Below, piece after piece: positions 8,341 to 16,087 of a DNA stretch of 63,155 bases. The position numbers were made by a program, and so were the translations under genes. The first letter of the stretch is position 1. Each line of letters starts with the position of its first letter. Origin of the DNA: IDS-8 sp964491485 (GTDB taxonomy: Bacteria > Pseudomonadota > Gammaproteobacteria > Steroidobacterales > Woeseiaceae); the NCBI GenBank assembly GCA_964491485.1, contig CAZBGV010000007.1, positions 1 to 63,155 of the forward strand. The letters are read 5' to 3'. Below the pieces are notes generated by a model. The model was not told where the DNA came from. It searched no databases and was given only the letters and a program-made list of their open reading frames with translations.

Positions 8341-8680
8341 CGATCTTGCGCAGGGCGAGGGTCGACTCCCCGTCGGCGGCCGACACGACGACCTCGGCCC
8401 GGCTGTCGCTCAGTTCCTTCACGCTCAGGATCTTGTATTCCCCGATGGCCAGGTCCTCGCCCATGGCGAGCCCGACGTTCAGGAGCGCTTTGGTCTCCTC
8501 GGTGCTGAGCTCCAGCGCCGCGGCGACGTCGTTGCGGTTCAGGGCGTCCAGCCAGGCTTCGGCGGCACTCTTCGGCCCGCCCCCGCAGGCCGCGAGGGCC
8601 AGGCAGGCGCACACGAGCAGGTGGCGAGCGGCGCAGAGCAGCGCGCGCGGTTCGGCTCCGGTAACAATCCGACGTGACAT
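8309..8680 (-). CDS. Small lipoprotein with DUF4878/NTF2-like domain
   Basis: A 123-residue lipoprotein. Of two close ATGs (8686 and 8680) the second is preferred, because GAGGAG then lies 7 bases upstream; the first would leave a 1-base spacing. The signal ends in the lipobox LAAC followed by GGGP. The mature part has the pattern SAAEAWLDALNRNDVAAALEL, a middle helix, and a C-terminal sheet ending LALRKIDGQWKVGFKK. This matches the small NTF2-like lipoproteins of the DUF4878/DUF3828 kind, whose role is largely unknown. It overlaps the YiiX-like gene and lies 23 bases after the small membrane-protein gene. Confidence 0.72.
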   Translation of the reverse strand: MSRRIVTGAEPRALLCAARHLLVCACLALAACGGGPKSAAEAWLDALNRNDVAAALELSTEETKALLNVGLAMGEDLAIGEYKILSVKELSDSRAEVVVSAADGESTLALRKIDGQWKVGFKK

Positions 8681-8703
8681 GTGCATGCTCCTCGAAGCGT
8701 GGA

Positions 8704-8946
8704 TCAGCGGGGGCCGGCCGCGGCGCTGCCGCGGTTGCGGATCTCGGCAACCGAGCTCTGGATGTCCGCGAGCAGCAGGAACCCGCCGAAGACGGCCACA
8801 CAGAAGACGAAAGCGCCCATCAGCACGCCGATTCCCGCCCAGAAGCCGCCGAAACTGAAGCCGGCGATCGTTCCCCCGATCAGGACCAGCCAGATGGCGA
8901 TCTCGAGGAACAGCTTGTAAGACGCGAGGATGATCCTGCTCAGCAT
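8704..8946 (-). CDS. Small two-helix membrane protein
   Basis: An 80-residue integral membrane protein starting MLSRIILASYK at ATG 8946, with GGGGAG placed 8 bases upstream. A TTG further upstream in frame has no such site. Two hydrophobic segments are visible, roughly residues 14-30 (IAIWLVLIGGTIAGFSF) and 34-58 (AGIGVLMGAFVFCVAVFGG), followed by a short polar tail. The overall look resembles DUF4282-type proteins, but the match is too weak to assign. It is the first gene of the five-gene operon running to 5923, so its upstream region holds the operon promoter. Confidence 0.7.
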   Translation of the reverse strand: MLSRIILASYKLFLEIAIWLVLIGGTIAGFSFGGFWAGIGVLMGAFVFCVAVFGGFLLLADIQSSVAEIRNRGSAAAGPR

Positions 8947-9023
8947 GGTTGTTCTCCCCAATCGAATCGCAGTGACGTGACGGGAGCGAAAATGACAGGC
9001 GCGCGGCGCCCGGCGCGACGACA

Positions 9024-9049
9024 GTTAGCGGCAGCTAGCGCCAGCTAAC
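9024..9049. repeat. Inverted repeat between the HTH-TPR gene and the envelope operon
   Basis: GTTAGC at 9024 and GCTAAC at 9044 are perfect inverted arms, with GGC/GCC able to extend the stem across one bulged base. It sits about 78 bases upstream of the start at 8946 and 44 bases past the stop at 9093. It could be an operator of the envelope operon or part of the 3' end of the HTH-TPR transcript. No U-run follows on either strand. Confidence 0.4.
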
Positions 9050-9092
9050 GCGGATTAAGCGGCGGGAGGGCTCGAAAGGAACGGATGCGCGG

Positions 9093-11084
9093 CTACTGCG
9101 CGGACCGGAGCGCCGCGAGGTCCGGCAGGTCGCCGTAACCGGGACAGATGGCCGTCGCGCGGCCGAGCGCGGCGCGCGCCTTCCCGAGATCGCCGCGCAG
9201 CAGGTAGACCTGTGCCATGCGCCGGTGGGCCGTGGCGTCGCTGAGCATGGCGGCGATGGCGTCCAGCTCGTCCGCGATGCTGCGCGCGACCGGCTCCGGC
9301 ACGAGCGCGGGGTCCAGCTTCGCGAGGACCGTGTAGTAGTAGGCCCGGGCCGCGCGGTCGGCGGCCGGGGCGCTGCCGCGCAGGTGGTCCCGCTCGGCGA
9401 TCTCGGCCGCCTCGAGATAGGCTGCGATCGCCGCGTCGGTCTGCCCGAGCCGGAAATACGAGTCGCCGAGATTGCCCCACATCTGGTGGATCTCCGGCGC
9501 ACCTTCGGCGATCGAGTCGATGGCCCGCTGCCGCAGGCGCGCCGATTCCGCGAAATCGCCCAGGAAGTAATAAGCGGTGCCGAGGAACTCGTCGCCGACG
9601 TAGGACTGCGGCGCAAGCTCCCGGGCGCGCAGGTAGGCGTCGCGTGCTTCCGTGAAATCGCCGTTGCACAGGTAGAACGTGCCGAGGTTGGCGAGGACGT
9701 ACTCGTTCTCGTCGCGCGCACGGGCCTCCTCGCTCGCGGCGATGGCGCCCGCGACGTCGCCGTCGAACCATTCCATGGCGGCGAGCGAGAAGAGCGGTTT
9801 CCAGGCTTTGGGGTCGACGTCCGCGGCGCGGCGCGCCGCCGCCCTGGCGCGCTCGAGGAATTCGTGCGCCCCGTTCTGCTGGTACCCGGCCAGCAGGCTG
9901 GCCGCGAGCCCGCCGAGCGCGGCGGCATCCTTCGGGGCCGCGGCGACCACGCGCTCGTACAACGCGATCGCCGCGTCGTTGCGCCCGGTCAGGCGCAGGA
10001 AATGCGCGTGCGCGGCCCCGACCACCGGGTCGTCGGGCGCCAGCCGCAGGGCCCGGCCGCAGGCCACCGACGCGCCGCGCAGTGCGCGCTCCTCGTCGGA
10101 CATCCAGTGCTCTTCGAGCAGCGCCTGGCACAGCCCGGCGTGGGCGCGCGCGTAGCCCGGGTCCTGGCGCAGCGCCGCTTCGAAGCGGCTCTGCGCCCGC
10201 TTGATGTTGAGCTCGTTCGACGGGCTGTCGAGGTAGAGCTCCCCCTGCAGGTAGTCATCCTGCACCGAAGCGAACGGGAAATGCGGCGCCCGGCCGGCAT
10301 CGACCTCCATGCCGGCGGTGCGCTTCACGGCGCGCACCACGTTCTCGGCGATGGCGGGCAGGGCGTCCGCGAGCGCCACCGAGGGAAGGCTCTCCGCCCA
10401 CATCTGCGCGCGCACGCCGTTGACGAACAGGTAGAAGCGCACGCCGCTCAGGCGGCCGACGCTGACGACCTCGCCCTCGACGATCACGTCGGTGCGGAGG
10501 CGCTCGGCCACGCTGCGCGAATCGAGCTCGCGCGTGAGCACCGAGGCCGTCTTGGCCGCGACGCTGAAGCTGCGGCCGAGGGCCTCGCGCAACGCATCGC
10601 CCAGCGCGTCGTCCGAATCCCCGGCAATGGGCAGGACGACCAGCCGCGGGTCGCCGAGGTCCAGGATCGGCACGGCCGGCACCTGCGCCGGTTCCGCGCC
10701 GTCGCCGGCGAGGCGCAGGGCGGCGAGCCACGCGCCGGCGGCGAGCAGCACGGCAAGGGCCGCGATGCCTGTCACCGGCGGACGTCGCCTGCGGGGTACG
10801 GGAGCCGCAGGCAGCGGGGCTTCCTCGGCCGAGGTGAGGTACAGCGTGTGCGCCTCGACGCCGAGGGCGCGGGCGGCCCGCGCCAGGGTGACGGCCTCCA
10901 CCGGCAGCTCGCGAAACAGCCGGCTGACGGCGTCCTTCGGCGGCGCATCCAGGCCTTCGAGGTCCGCGATGCGCTCGGCCAGCGCCGCCTGGGTCCGCAA
11001 CCCGGCCCGGGTCAGGGCGGCGGTCAGCCGGGCACGCGACGCCCGGACCCCGCGTTTGCGATGTGCGTTCTTGTTTTTCTGCAC
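9093..11084 (-). CDS. Membrane-spanning HTH (XRE-like) protein with extracytoplasmic TPR repeats
   Basis: A 663-residue protein of unusual build. Residues 15-85 look like a divergent XRE helix-turn-helix (TQAALAERI, then DAVSRLFRELPVEAVTLARAARALGV). Residues 104-127 form one membrane helix after a PRRRRPP stop-transfer cluster. A domain with LVVLPIAGDSDDALGDAL and DVIVEGEVVSVGRLSG (about 135-240) resembles the TolB/adenylate-cyclase-associated domain often found before TPRs. At least eight TPR-like repeats run from about 255 to the end. This is the topology of a CadC-like one-component membrane regulator with a periplasmic sensor. The start chosen is GTG 11084; ATG 11180 is in frame but would consume the divergent promoter region. 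Its neighbour across 129 bases is an ECF sigma operon, a likely target. Confidence 0.78.
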   Translation of the reverse strand: MQKNKNAHRKRGVRASRARLTAALTRAGLRTQAALAERIADLEGLDAPPKDAVSRLFRELPVEAVTLARAARALGVEAHTLYLTSAEEAPLPAAPVPRRRRPPVTGIAALAVLLAAGAWLAALRLAGDGAEPAQVPAVPILDLGDPRLVVLPIAGDSDDALGDALREALGRSFSVAAKTASVLTRELDSRSVAERLRTDVIVEGEVVSVGRLSGVRFYLFVNGVRAQMWAESLPSVALADALPAIAENVVRAVKRTAGMEVDAGRAPHFPFASVQDDYLQGELYLDSPSNELNIKRAQSRFEAALRQDPGYARAHAGLCQALLEEHWMSDEERALRGASVACGRALRLAPDDPVVGAAHAHFLRLTGRNDAAIALYERVVAAAPKDAAALGGLAASLLAGYQQNGAHEFLERARAAARRAADVDPKAWKPLFSLAAMEWFDGDVAGAIAASEEARARDENEYVLANLGTFYLCNGDFTEARDAYLRARELAPQSYVGDEFLGTAYYFLGDFAESARLRQRAIDSIAEGAPEIHQMWGNLGDSYFRLGQTDAAIAAYLEAAEIAERDHLRGSAPAADRAARAYYYTVLAKLDPALVPEPVARSIADELDAIAAMLSDATAHRRMAQVYLLRGDLGKARAALGRATAICPGYGDLPDLAALRSAQ

Positions 11085-11137
11085 AGGGGACTGTGAGCGT
11101 GTCGTCCGGCCGATTCTTATATCACAGGGCGCAGGGA

Positions 11138-11167
11138 GCCTGGCGGCCGCGATCGCTTCCGCCAGGC
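11138..11167. promoter_or_regulatory. Operator-like inverted repeat between HTH-TPR gene and ECF sigma operon
   Basis: GCCTGGCGG at 11138-11146 and CCGCCAGGC at 11159-11167 are perfect 9-base inverted arms with a 12-base spacer. The half-site centres are therefore 21 bp apart, or two helical turns, as expected for a dimeric DNA-binding protein. It lies in the only space shared by the two divergent transcripts. Confidence 0.6.
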
Positions 11168-11213
11168 AGCGGGATATCATCGGGTGGGGGCGGCCGGGAA
11201 CGGGCACGGACCG

Positions 11214-11786
11214 ATGGCGAGACGCGGCAAGGCGGACCCGCGCAGCGACGAGGCACTCGTCCGGCTCTGCAACGAGGGCAGCGCGGCGGAAGCCGCCCGG
11301 GCTTTCGAGGCGCTGTACCGCCGGCACAAGCCCTACGTCATCCGGGTGGCGCTGCGCTTCGTGCCCGATCCCGACGCCGCGCTCGACGTGCTCCAGGAAA
11401 CCTTCTCCTACCTGCTGTGCAAGTTTCCGCCTTCCGGCGAGGGCCTCGCGCTCAGCGTGCCGATGACGACGTTCCTGTACCCGGTCGCGAAGCACTGCGC
11501 GCTGACGCTCTCGCGCAAGGCGCATCGCTTCCCGGCGGACGACGCACGAGGCCCCGACGACCTGGCGGGGGAGCCGCCCGGGGACGACGCCGACGTCGCC
11601 GCCCTGCTGCACGGCCTGTCCGCCGAGCGCCGCGAGGTGATCCTGCTGCGCTTCGTGGACGGCATGTCGCTCGAGGACATCGCGGCCGCGCTCAAAATTC
11701 CGCTCGGAACCGTGAAATCGCGCCTGCACCTCGCGATCCGCCAGCTGCGGGGCTCTGCCGCCGTCCGGGAACTGCGCGACGCGTGA
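11214..11786 (+). CDS. RNA polymerase sigma factor, ECF subfamily
   Basis: A 190-residue extracytoplasmic-function sigma factor. Region 2 spans about residues 25-95 (AFEALYRRHKPYVIRVALRF, then DAALDVLQETFSYLL). Region 4 spans about 128-180 (LSAERREVILLRFVDGMSLEDIA, then IPLGTVKSRLHLAIRQLR). The ATG at 11214 is preferred to GTG 11184, which lacks a ribosome-binding site. The gene leads an operon with a membrane protein 46 bases downstream that occupies the usual anti-sigma position. It then continues into cohesin-like and VIT-VWA genes, which are probably its main targets. Control may come from the divergent HTH-TPR membrane protein through the inverted repeat upstream. Confidence 0.92.
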   Translation: MARRGKADPRSDEALVRLCNEGSAAEAARAFEALYRRHKPYVIRVALRFVPDPDAALDVLQETFSYLLCKFPPSGEGLALSVPMTTFLYPVAKHCALTLSRKAHRFPADDARGPDDLAGEPPGDDADVAALLHGLSAERREVILLRFVDGMSLEDIAAALKIPLGTVKSRLHLAIRQLRGSAAVRELRDA

Positions 11787-11832
11787 ACCTTTTGCGCTCC
11801 CCGCGCGCTGAACAGTCGAGGAGCAAGCCATC

Positions 11833-12234
11833 GTGCGCGAAGACGAGACATTCGAGAACCTCCCGGCAGCCCTGGTGGAGCGGCTGAAAGCGGCCGACCG
11901 GCCGCTGCCGCTGGTCACGGCGCGCGTCGACCGCGCGCTGGCGGAAGAGGCGAGAACCCGCTTCGCCCGGCGCGGCCGGCCGCAGCCGCGCTGGCTCGGG
12001 GCGGCGGGCATCGCGGCGGCGGCGAGCGTGCTGTTTGCGGTGCTTGCCCTGCAGTGGCCCCTGCCCGCATCGAAGCGGGACGCTCTCTATGCGGACGTCG
12101 ATGGCTCCGGCCGCATCGACATCGCCGACGTCCTCGCGCTGGCGCGGGAAGCCGGCGGGCACTCGCAGAAGGAGCTCGACGCCTTCGCGTACCGCATCGT
12201 GTCCCTCGAGCGCCGCCCCGGAGACGCCACGTGA
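11833..12234 (+). CDS. Single-pass membrane protein with dockerin-like calcium loop (putative anti-sigma partner)
   Basis: A 133-residue protein in the position normally held by an anti-sigma factor. Residues 1-50 are a cytoplasmic helical segment (LPAALVERLKAADRPLPLV, then ALAEEARTRFARRGRP). Residues 55-75 form a membrane helix. The extracytoplasmic part contains one dockerin/EF-hand type calcium loop, DVDGSGRIDIADVLALA (88-104). True dockerins carry two such loops, and only one is visible here. Translation starts at GTG 11833 with GAGGAG upstream. The gene overlaps the next one (GTGA), which encodes a cohesin-like domain. An interaction between this loop and that cohesin-like protein is the obvious hypothesis. 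No zinc-binding anti-sigma motif (HxxxCxxC) is present. Confidence 0.72.
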   Translation: MREDETFENLPAALVERLKAADRPLPLVTARVDRALAEEARTRFARRGRPQPRWLGAAGIAAAASVLFAVLALQWPLPASKRDALYADVDGSGRIDIADVLALAREAGGHSQKELDAFAYRIVSLERRPGDAT

Positions 12235-12671
12235 GGGCGAACCGCGCCTGTGCGTTGCTCCTCGCGCTGGCGCTCGCGGCGCAGGCCGGCGCGGCACCGC
12301 GTTTCGTTGCCGTCGACGTCTGGCTCGAGAGCCCGGTGCCGGTGGCCGCGTGGCAGTTCGAGCTCGCGAGCCCGCACGCGAAGATCGTTGGCGTCGAGAA
12401 CGGCGAAAGCGCAGCCTTCGGCAATGCGCCGTATTACGATCGCGGGGCCGTCGAGCGCGGCAGCGCCCTGCGCATCATGGTCGCCGACTTTTCCCTCGCC
12501 GCGCCGGCGGCATTGCCCGCCGGGCGCTTTCGCATCGCCACCCTGCACCTCCTGCTCGAGGCTGCGGGCGAACCCGATTTCAACCTCGAGCTGGTCACCG
12601 CCGTCGACCATGACGGCGATCCGGTCGACGCCTCGATCGGCCTCGAAAAACGCACAGGAGGCGCACGATGA
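12231..12671 (+). CDS. Secreted cohesin-like domain protein
   Basis: A 146-residue exported protein. The signal peptide is RANRACALLLALALAAQAGA, and the mature chain is a single beta-sandwich. The pattern FVAVDVWLESPVPVAAWQFEL, SPHAKIVGVENGES and a late GRFRIATLHLLLEAAG resembles type I cohesin modules: a paired-strand start, a V-x-x-G region and a G-x-x-x-L-x-x-L strand. In cellulosomes cohesins bind dockerins, and here the upstream gene encodes a dockerin-like loop. The GTG start at 12231 overlaps the upstream stop. The stop overlaps the ATG of the VIT-VWA gene (ATGA), so the three genes are tightly coupled. The cohesin assignment comes from pattern reading and is moderate; the signal peptide is clear. 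Confidence 0.62.
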   Translation: MRANRACALLLALALAAQAGAAPRFVAVDVWLESPVPVAAWQFELASPHAKIVGVENGESAAFGNAPYYDRGAVERGSALRIMVADFSLAAPAALPAGRFRIATLHLLLEAAGEPDFNLELVTAVDHDGDPVDASIGLEKRTGGAR

Positions 12672-14971
12672 ACGCTCGCTTCTTCCCTTTCACGATTGCA
12701 TTCCTCGGGGCGCTGCTCGTCATGAGCACGCTGGCCTTCGTCGCCAGCTGCGCGGTGGCGCCGCCGGAGCCGCGCGACATCGTTGTCGGGCGCGATGTCG
12801 AGCGGACGCCGCCGGCCGAGGAAATTGTCGTCACCGCCGCCAGGCGCGAGCGTTCCGAGCGCGGAGCGGTGGTCCTGGGGGACGCACCGGCCACGTCCCT
12901 GCCCCGGATGACCGTGCCGTCGCTCGCGGCTCAACGGGCGTTCGCCTTCGACGCCCACTCGATGGCGGACGGGGAGCTGCCGCCGCTCGGCGCCGGCGAG
13001 GAGCTCTGGATCATTGCGACCCCGGCCGGCGCGGCCACCCAGGCACCCGGCGCCGAGGCCGCGCCGGGCTCGGGTGCCATGCTCGCGCGGCTGCCGGCGT
13101 CCGACGACCAGGGCGAGCCGGAAGAGATTCCGCTGCCGCTCAAGCACACCGACGTGCACGCCGCGATCAACGGCTACATCAGCACGGTCGACGTCACGCA
13201 GCAGTTCGAGAATCCCTACGGCGAGAAGATCGAGGTCGTATACGTGTTTCCGCTGCCGGAGAAGGCCGCGGTCAGCGAATTCCTGATGGTGATCGGCGAG
13301 CGGCGCATTCGCGGCATCCTGCGCGAAAAGGAGGAGGCCGCCGCGATCTACGCGGAAGCGCGCTCGCAGGGCTACCAGGCGAGCCTGCTCGTGCAACACC
13401 GCCCGAACGTCTTCGAGCAGAAGGTGGCGAACATCGAGCCGGGCAGGGAGATCGACGTGCAGATCCGCTATTTCCACGCGCTCGCGTACGTCGACGGCTG
13501 GTATTCGTTCGCCTTCCCCACGGTGGTCGGGCCGCGCTACAACCCGCCCGGTTACCCCAATCCGATCGTGCCGGTGCCGCGCGGCACGCATTCTGCCGCT
13601 CCGGGCCTCAGCGTCCCGTACCTGCGCCCGAACGAGCGCTCGACCCACGACCTCAGCATCGAAGTCACGATCGACGCGGGCGTGCCGATCGAGGAATTGC
13701 GCGCCTCGCAGGAGATCGTCACGGCGCACACGACCGACGACAACGTGACCGTCTCGCTCGCGCGCGGCGGCATGATCCCGAACCGCGATTTCGTGCTCGA
13801 TTTCCGCGTCGCGGGCGAGCAGATCAAATCCAACCTGCTCACCTACCGCGATCCGGAGACGCGGCAGGGCTATTTCACGCTGGTGCTGTATCCGCCGGCC
13901 GGCGCGGACACGCTCGCGCGCCAACCCATGGAAATGGTGTTCGTGCTCGATTGCTCGGGCTCGATGCGCGGGAGGCCGCTGGAGCAGGCGAAAGCGGCGG
14001 TCGCGACGGCGCTCGATCACCTGCAGCCCGGCGACACGTTCCAGATCATCCGCTTCTCCGATACCGCGAGCCGCTTCGGCAACATGCCGGCGCCCGCCAC
14101 CACGGAAAATCTTCGCCGGGCGCGCCGCTATCTTGCGTCGCTCGACGGCGGGGGCGGCACGCGAATGATCGAGGGCATCAAGGCGGCGCTCGATTTTCCG
14201 CACGATCGCGCGCGGCTGCGCTTCGTCTCGTTCCTGACGGACGGCTACATCGGTAACGAGACCGACATCATCGCTGCCGTGCACGAGCGCATCGCCGCAT
14301 CGAGGATCTTCAGTTTCGGGGTCGGCTCGGCGGTCAACCGCTACCTGCTCGAGCGCATGGCGAAGGAAGGCCGCGGCGCAGTCGCCTACCTCGGACCGGA
14401 CGATTCCGCGGCAGACCTCATGGAGACGTTCTTCGAGCGCATCAGCCACCCCGCGCTGACCGACGTACAGGTCGACTGGGGCGGCATGGCGGTGAGCGAC
14501 GTGTACCCGGCGCAGCTTCCCGACCTGTTCGTAGGCCGCGCCGTGGTGGTGACCGGCAGGTTCCGCGGCACACCCACCGGCGTGAACGTGTCCGGCTTCG
14601 CGGGCGGTATCGGCCACACGTTCGCCATTGCCGCGGACGCCGCGGGCGATGGCCACGCTTACGTCGCGAAGATCTGGGCGCGGCTGCGCATCGCCGATCT
14701 CGCCGACCGGCAGGCCTGGTCCGCCGATCCGAACGGTGAGCTCGCGAACGAGATCAGGCGCACCGCGCTCGCGCACCAGCTCATGTCGGCTTACACGTCG
14801 TTCGTCGCCGTGGACGCCTCCCGCATCACCGACGGGGCGTACGGAATCACGGTCGAGCAGCCGCTGCCGGTGCCGGACGGCGTGCGTTACGACACGACCG
14901 TGGGACCGCGCCTGCAGCCGATCGGCGTGCCGGGCGATCCCATCGTCGAACCGCTCGCGGAGGAGAACTGA
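12668..14971 (+). CDS. VIT and von Willebrand factor A domain lipoprotein
   Basis: A 767-residue protein. Residues 1-28 are a lipoprotein signal (VASC, lipidated Cys28). Residues 51-60 read EEIVVTAARR, like the TonB-box start of TonB-dependent receptors. A VIT domain covers about 155-300 (DVTQQFENPYGEKIEVVYVF). A VWA domain covers about 420-585, with an intact MIDAS: DCSGSM, a conserved Thr region and LTDGYIGNE. The remainder is a beta-rich domain ending EPLAEEN, with no sortase or exosortase anchor, unlike many proteobacterial VIT-VWA proteins. VIT-VWA proteins are adhesion or scaffold factors similar to inter-alpha-trypsin inhibitor heavy chains. Here it is the last and largest product of the sigma operon and probably its effector at the envelope. 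Confidence 0.9.
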   Translation: MNARFFPFTIAFLGALLVMSTLAFVASCAVAPPEPRDIVVGRDVERTPPAEEIVVTAARRERSERGAVVLGDAPATSLPRMTVPSLAAQRAFAFDAHSMADGELPPLGAGEELWIIATPAGAATQAPGAEAAPGSGAMLARLPASDDQGEPEEIPLPLKHTDVHAAINGYISTVDVTQQFENPYGEKIEVVYVFPLPEKAAVSEFLMVIGERRIRGILREKEEAAAIYAEARSQGYQASLLVQHRPNVFEQKVANIEPGREIDVQIRYFHALAYVDGWYSFAFPTVVGPRYNPPGYPNPIVPVPRGTHSAAPGLSVPYLRPNERSTHDLSIEVTIDAGVPIEELRASQEIVTAHTTDDNVTVSLARGGMIPNRDFVLDFRVAGEQIKSNLLTYRDPETRQGYFTLVLYPPAGADTLARQPMEMVFVLDCSGSMRGRPLEQAKAAVATALDHLQPGDTFQIIRFSDTASRFGNMPAPATTENLRRARRYLASLDGGGGTRMIEGIKAALDFPHDRARLRFVSFLTDGYIGNETDIIAAVHERIAASRIFSFGVGSAVNRYLLERMAKEGRGAVAYLGPDDSAADLMETFFERISHPALTDVQVDWGGMAVSDVYPAQLPDLFVGRAVVVTGRFRGTPTGVNVSGFAGGIGHTFAIAADAAGDGHAYVAKIWARLRIADLADRQAWSADPNGELANEIRRTALAHQLMSAYTSFVAVDASRITDGAYGITVEQPLPVPDGVRYDTTVGPRLQPIGVPGDPIVEPLAEEN

Positions 14972-15034
14972 AGGGTCGGCGTGCTGGAGGCGCGCGCGCC
15001 GCGACCCGCGCCGCCGGCCGATCCTGCCCGGCGC

Positions 15035-15841
15035 TCAGATCGTGTTGGGCCGCTGCCCGGCCGTGCCGCCGATGCCGACGACCGGGGTCATCGAGGGCGG
15101 GTCGCTCGCCGGGAAGCTCTCGCGCGAGGCTTCGTCGGCGTAGCGGTCCAGCTGGCCGTAATCCAGTACCCGGATCCGGTTGTCGACCTCGTGCACGCCG
15201 GGCACGAACCAGGCGTCCTGGGCGGCGGCAATGCGCTGCCCCGGCTCCGGCTGCACGCCGATCAGCGTCACGATGCGGTTTTCGACCCGCACCGCGAGGC
15301 GCGCGGCGTCGACGCGCGGATCGCGCTCGAGCACGGCCCGCACCGCGTCCGCGATGGCGGCATCGCTGTCCTGCTCCGCGGGCTCGACGTGCAGGCGATT
15401 GTCGACGTCGGCGGCGCCCGCCCACCAGGCGCGCACCTCCGCGATCCGGCGATGCAGCAGGCTTTCCACGTGGCCTTCGAGCCGCACGACGGCATCGCTG
15501 ACCCGGACCGCAATCGAGCGCTCGCCGCCCGGAGTCGCATCGCGCACGATCGCGTAACCGGCAAGCGCGGGCTCGCTCGACAGCGCGGACTCGAGATCGG
15601 CCGCGATGCCGTCGTCGTCCCGCTCCGACAGGGGCTGGATCCGCAGCCGGTCGCGGATGCCGAGGCCCGTCGCTTCGGCCGCGATGCGCGGGAGCAGGCG
15701 GCGGGCGCCAATGCGGGGGAGCGTGCCTTCGAGGGTCAGGACGTCGTCCTCGACACGGACGTCGATGTCGGCCATCGACCGGAAACGGGGATAGCGGTCG
15801 ATCGCGGCCCGGACGGCGGCGACGGGATCGGTTGTGGCCAT
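15035..15841 (-). CDS. Triple BON-domain protein
   Basis: A 268-residue protein with three BON-like modules at about residues 5-70, 75-150 and 160-232. Each shows the alternating pattern ending in DNRLHV or DNRIRV. BON domains (as in OsmY) bind membranes or act in envelope and osmotic stress. No signal peptide is visible, so export is uncertain. The tail contains ESFPASDPPS, a short motif that recurs at the ends of many uncharacterised proteobacterial proteins. The start at 15841 has an ideal GAGGAG site. A sigma-54-type promoter precedes it. The divergent DUF4142 gene has one as well, so the two may be co-induced. The 3' end converges on the VIT-VWA gene. Confidence 0.85.
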   Translation of the reverse strand: MATTDPVAAVRAAIDRYPRFRSMADIDVRVEDDVLTLEGTLPRIGARRLLPRIAAEATGLGIRDRLRIQPLSERDDDGIAADLESALSSEPALAGYAIVRDATPGGERSIAVRVSDAVVRLEGHVESLLHRRIAEVRAWWAGAADVDNRLHVEPAEQDSDAAIADAVRAVLERDPRVDAARLAVRVENRIVTLIGVQPEPGQRIAAAQDAWFVPGVHEVDNRIRVLDYGQLDRYADEASRESFPASDPPSMTPVVGIGGTAGQRPNTI

Positions 15842-15872
15842 GGTAACAACTCCTCGCGGGATTCCCCGATGT

Positions 15873-15888
15873 TGCAAGACCCGTGCCG
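15873..15888 (-). promoter_or_regulatory. Sigma-54-type promoter of the BON-domain gene
   Basis: The minus strand reads CGGCACGGGTCTTGCA. GGCAC and TTGC are spaced GG-N10-GC, differing from consensus only at the first base. Transcription would begin about 20 bases before the ATG at 15841, which leaves room for the ribosome-binding site. Confidence 0.62.
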
Positions 15889-16020
15889 GAACCGCCCGGT
15901 GCGGCCGGCGCGGGGAAACCGGTTTGTTTTGCATCATGGCACGGTAATTCCTGCCGCGCGAATCCCGCGCCCGCCGGCCGGCATTCCACGGGACCGCGGC
16001 GGCTGCCGGCAACACCCACG

Positions 16021-16036
16021 TGGCACGCCGCTTGCA
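16021..16036 (+). promoter_or_regulatory. Sigma-54 promoter of the DUF4142 gene
   Basis: TGGCACGCCGCTTGCA matches the sigma-54 consensus TGGCACG-N4-TTGCA at every defined position. It lies 51 bases upstream of the ATG at 16088. The space between this site and the divergent sigma-54-type site at 15873-15888 is where an enhancer-binding activator would be expected to bind. Confidence 0.82.
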
Positions 16037-16087
16037 GCCCGCGGAACGCTCGCCGCGCCGGCCTGCACGCCCCCGGAGGAATCAGCC

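Noticed and set aside
11085..12011. N-terminal extension of the HTH-TPR frame to 12011
   Set aside because: It would run antisense through the sigma-factor gene and lacks any recognisable domain; the GTG at 11084 leaves a sensible divergent promoter region.
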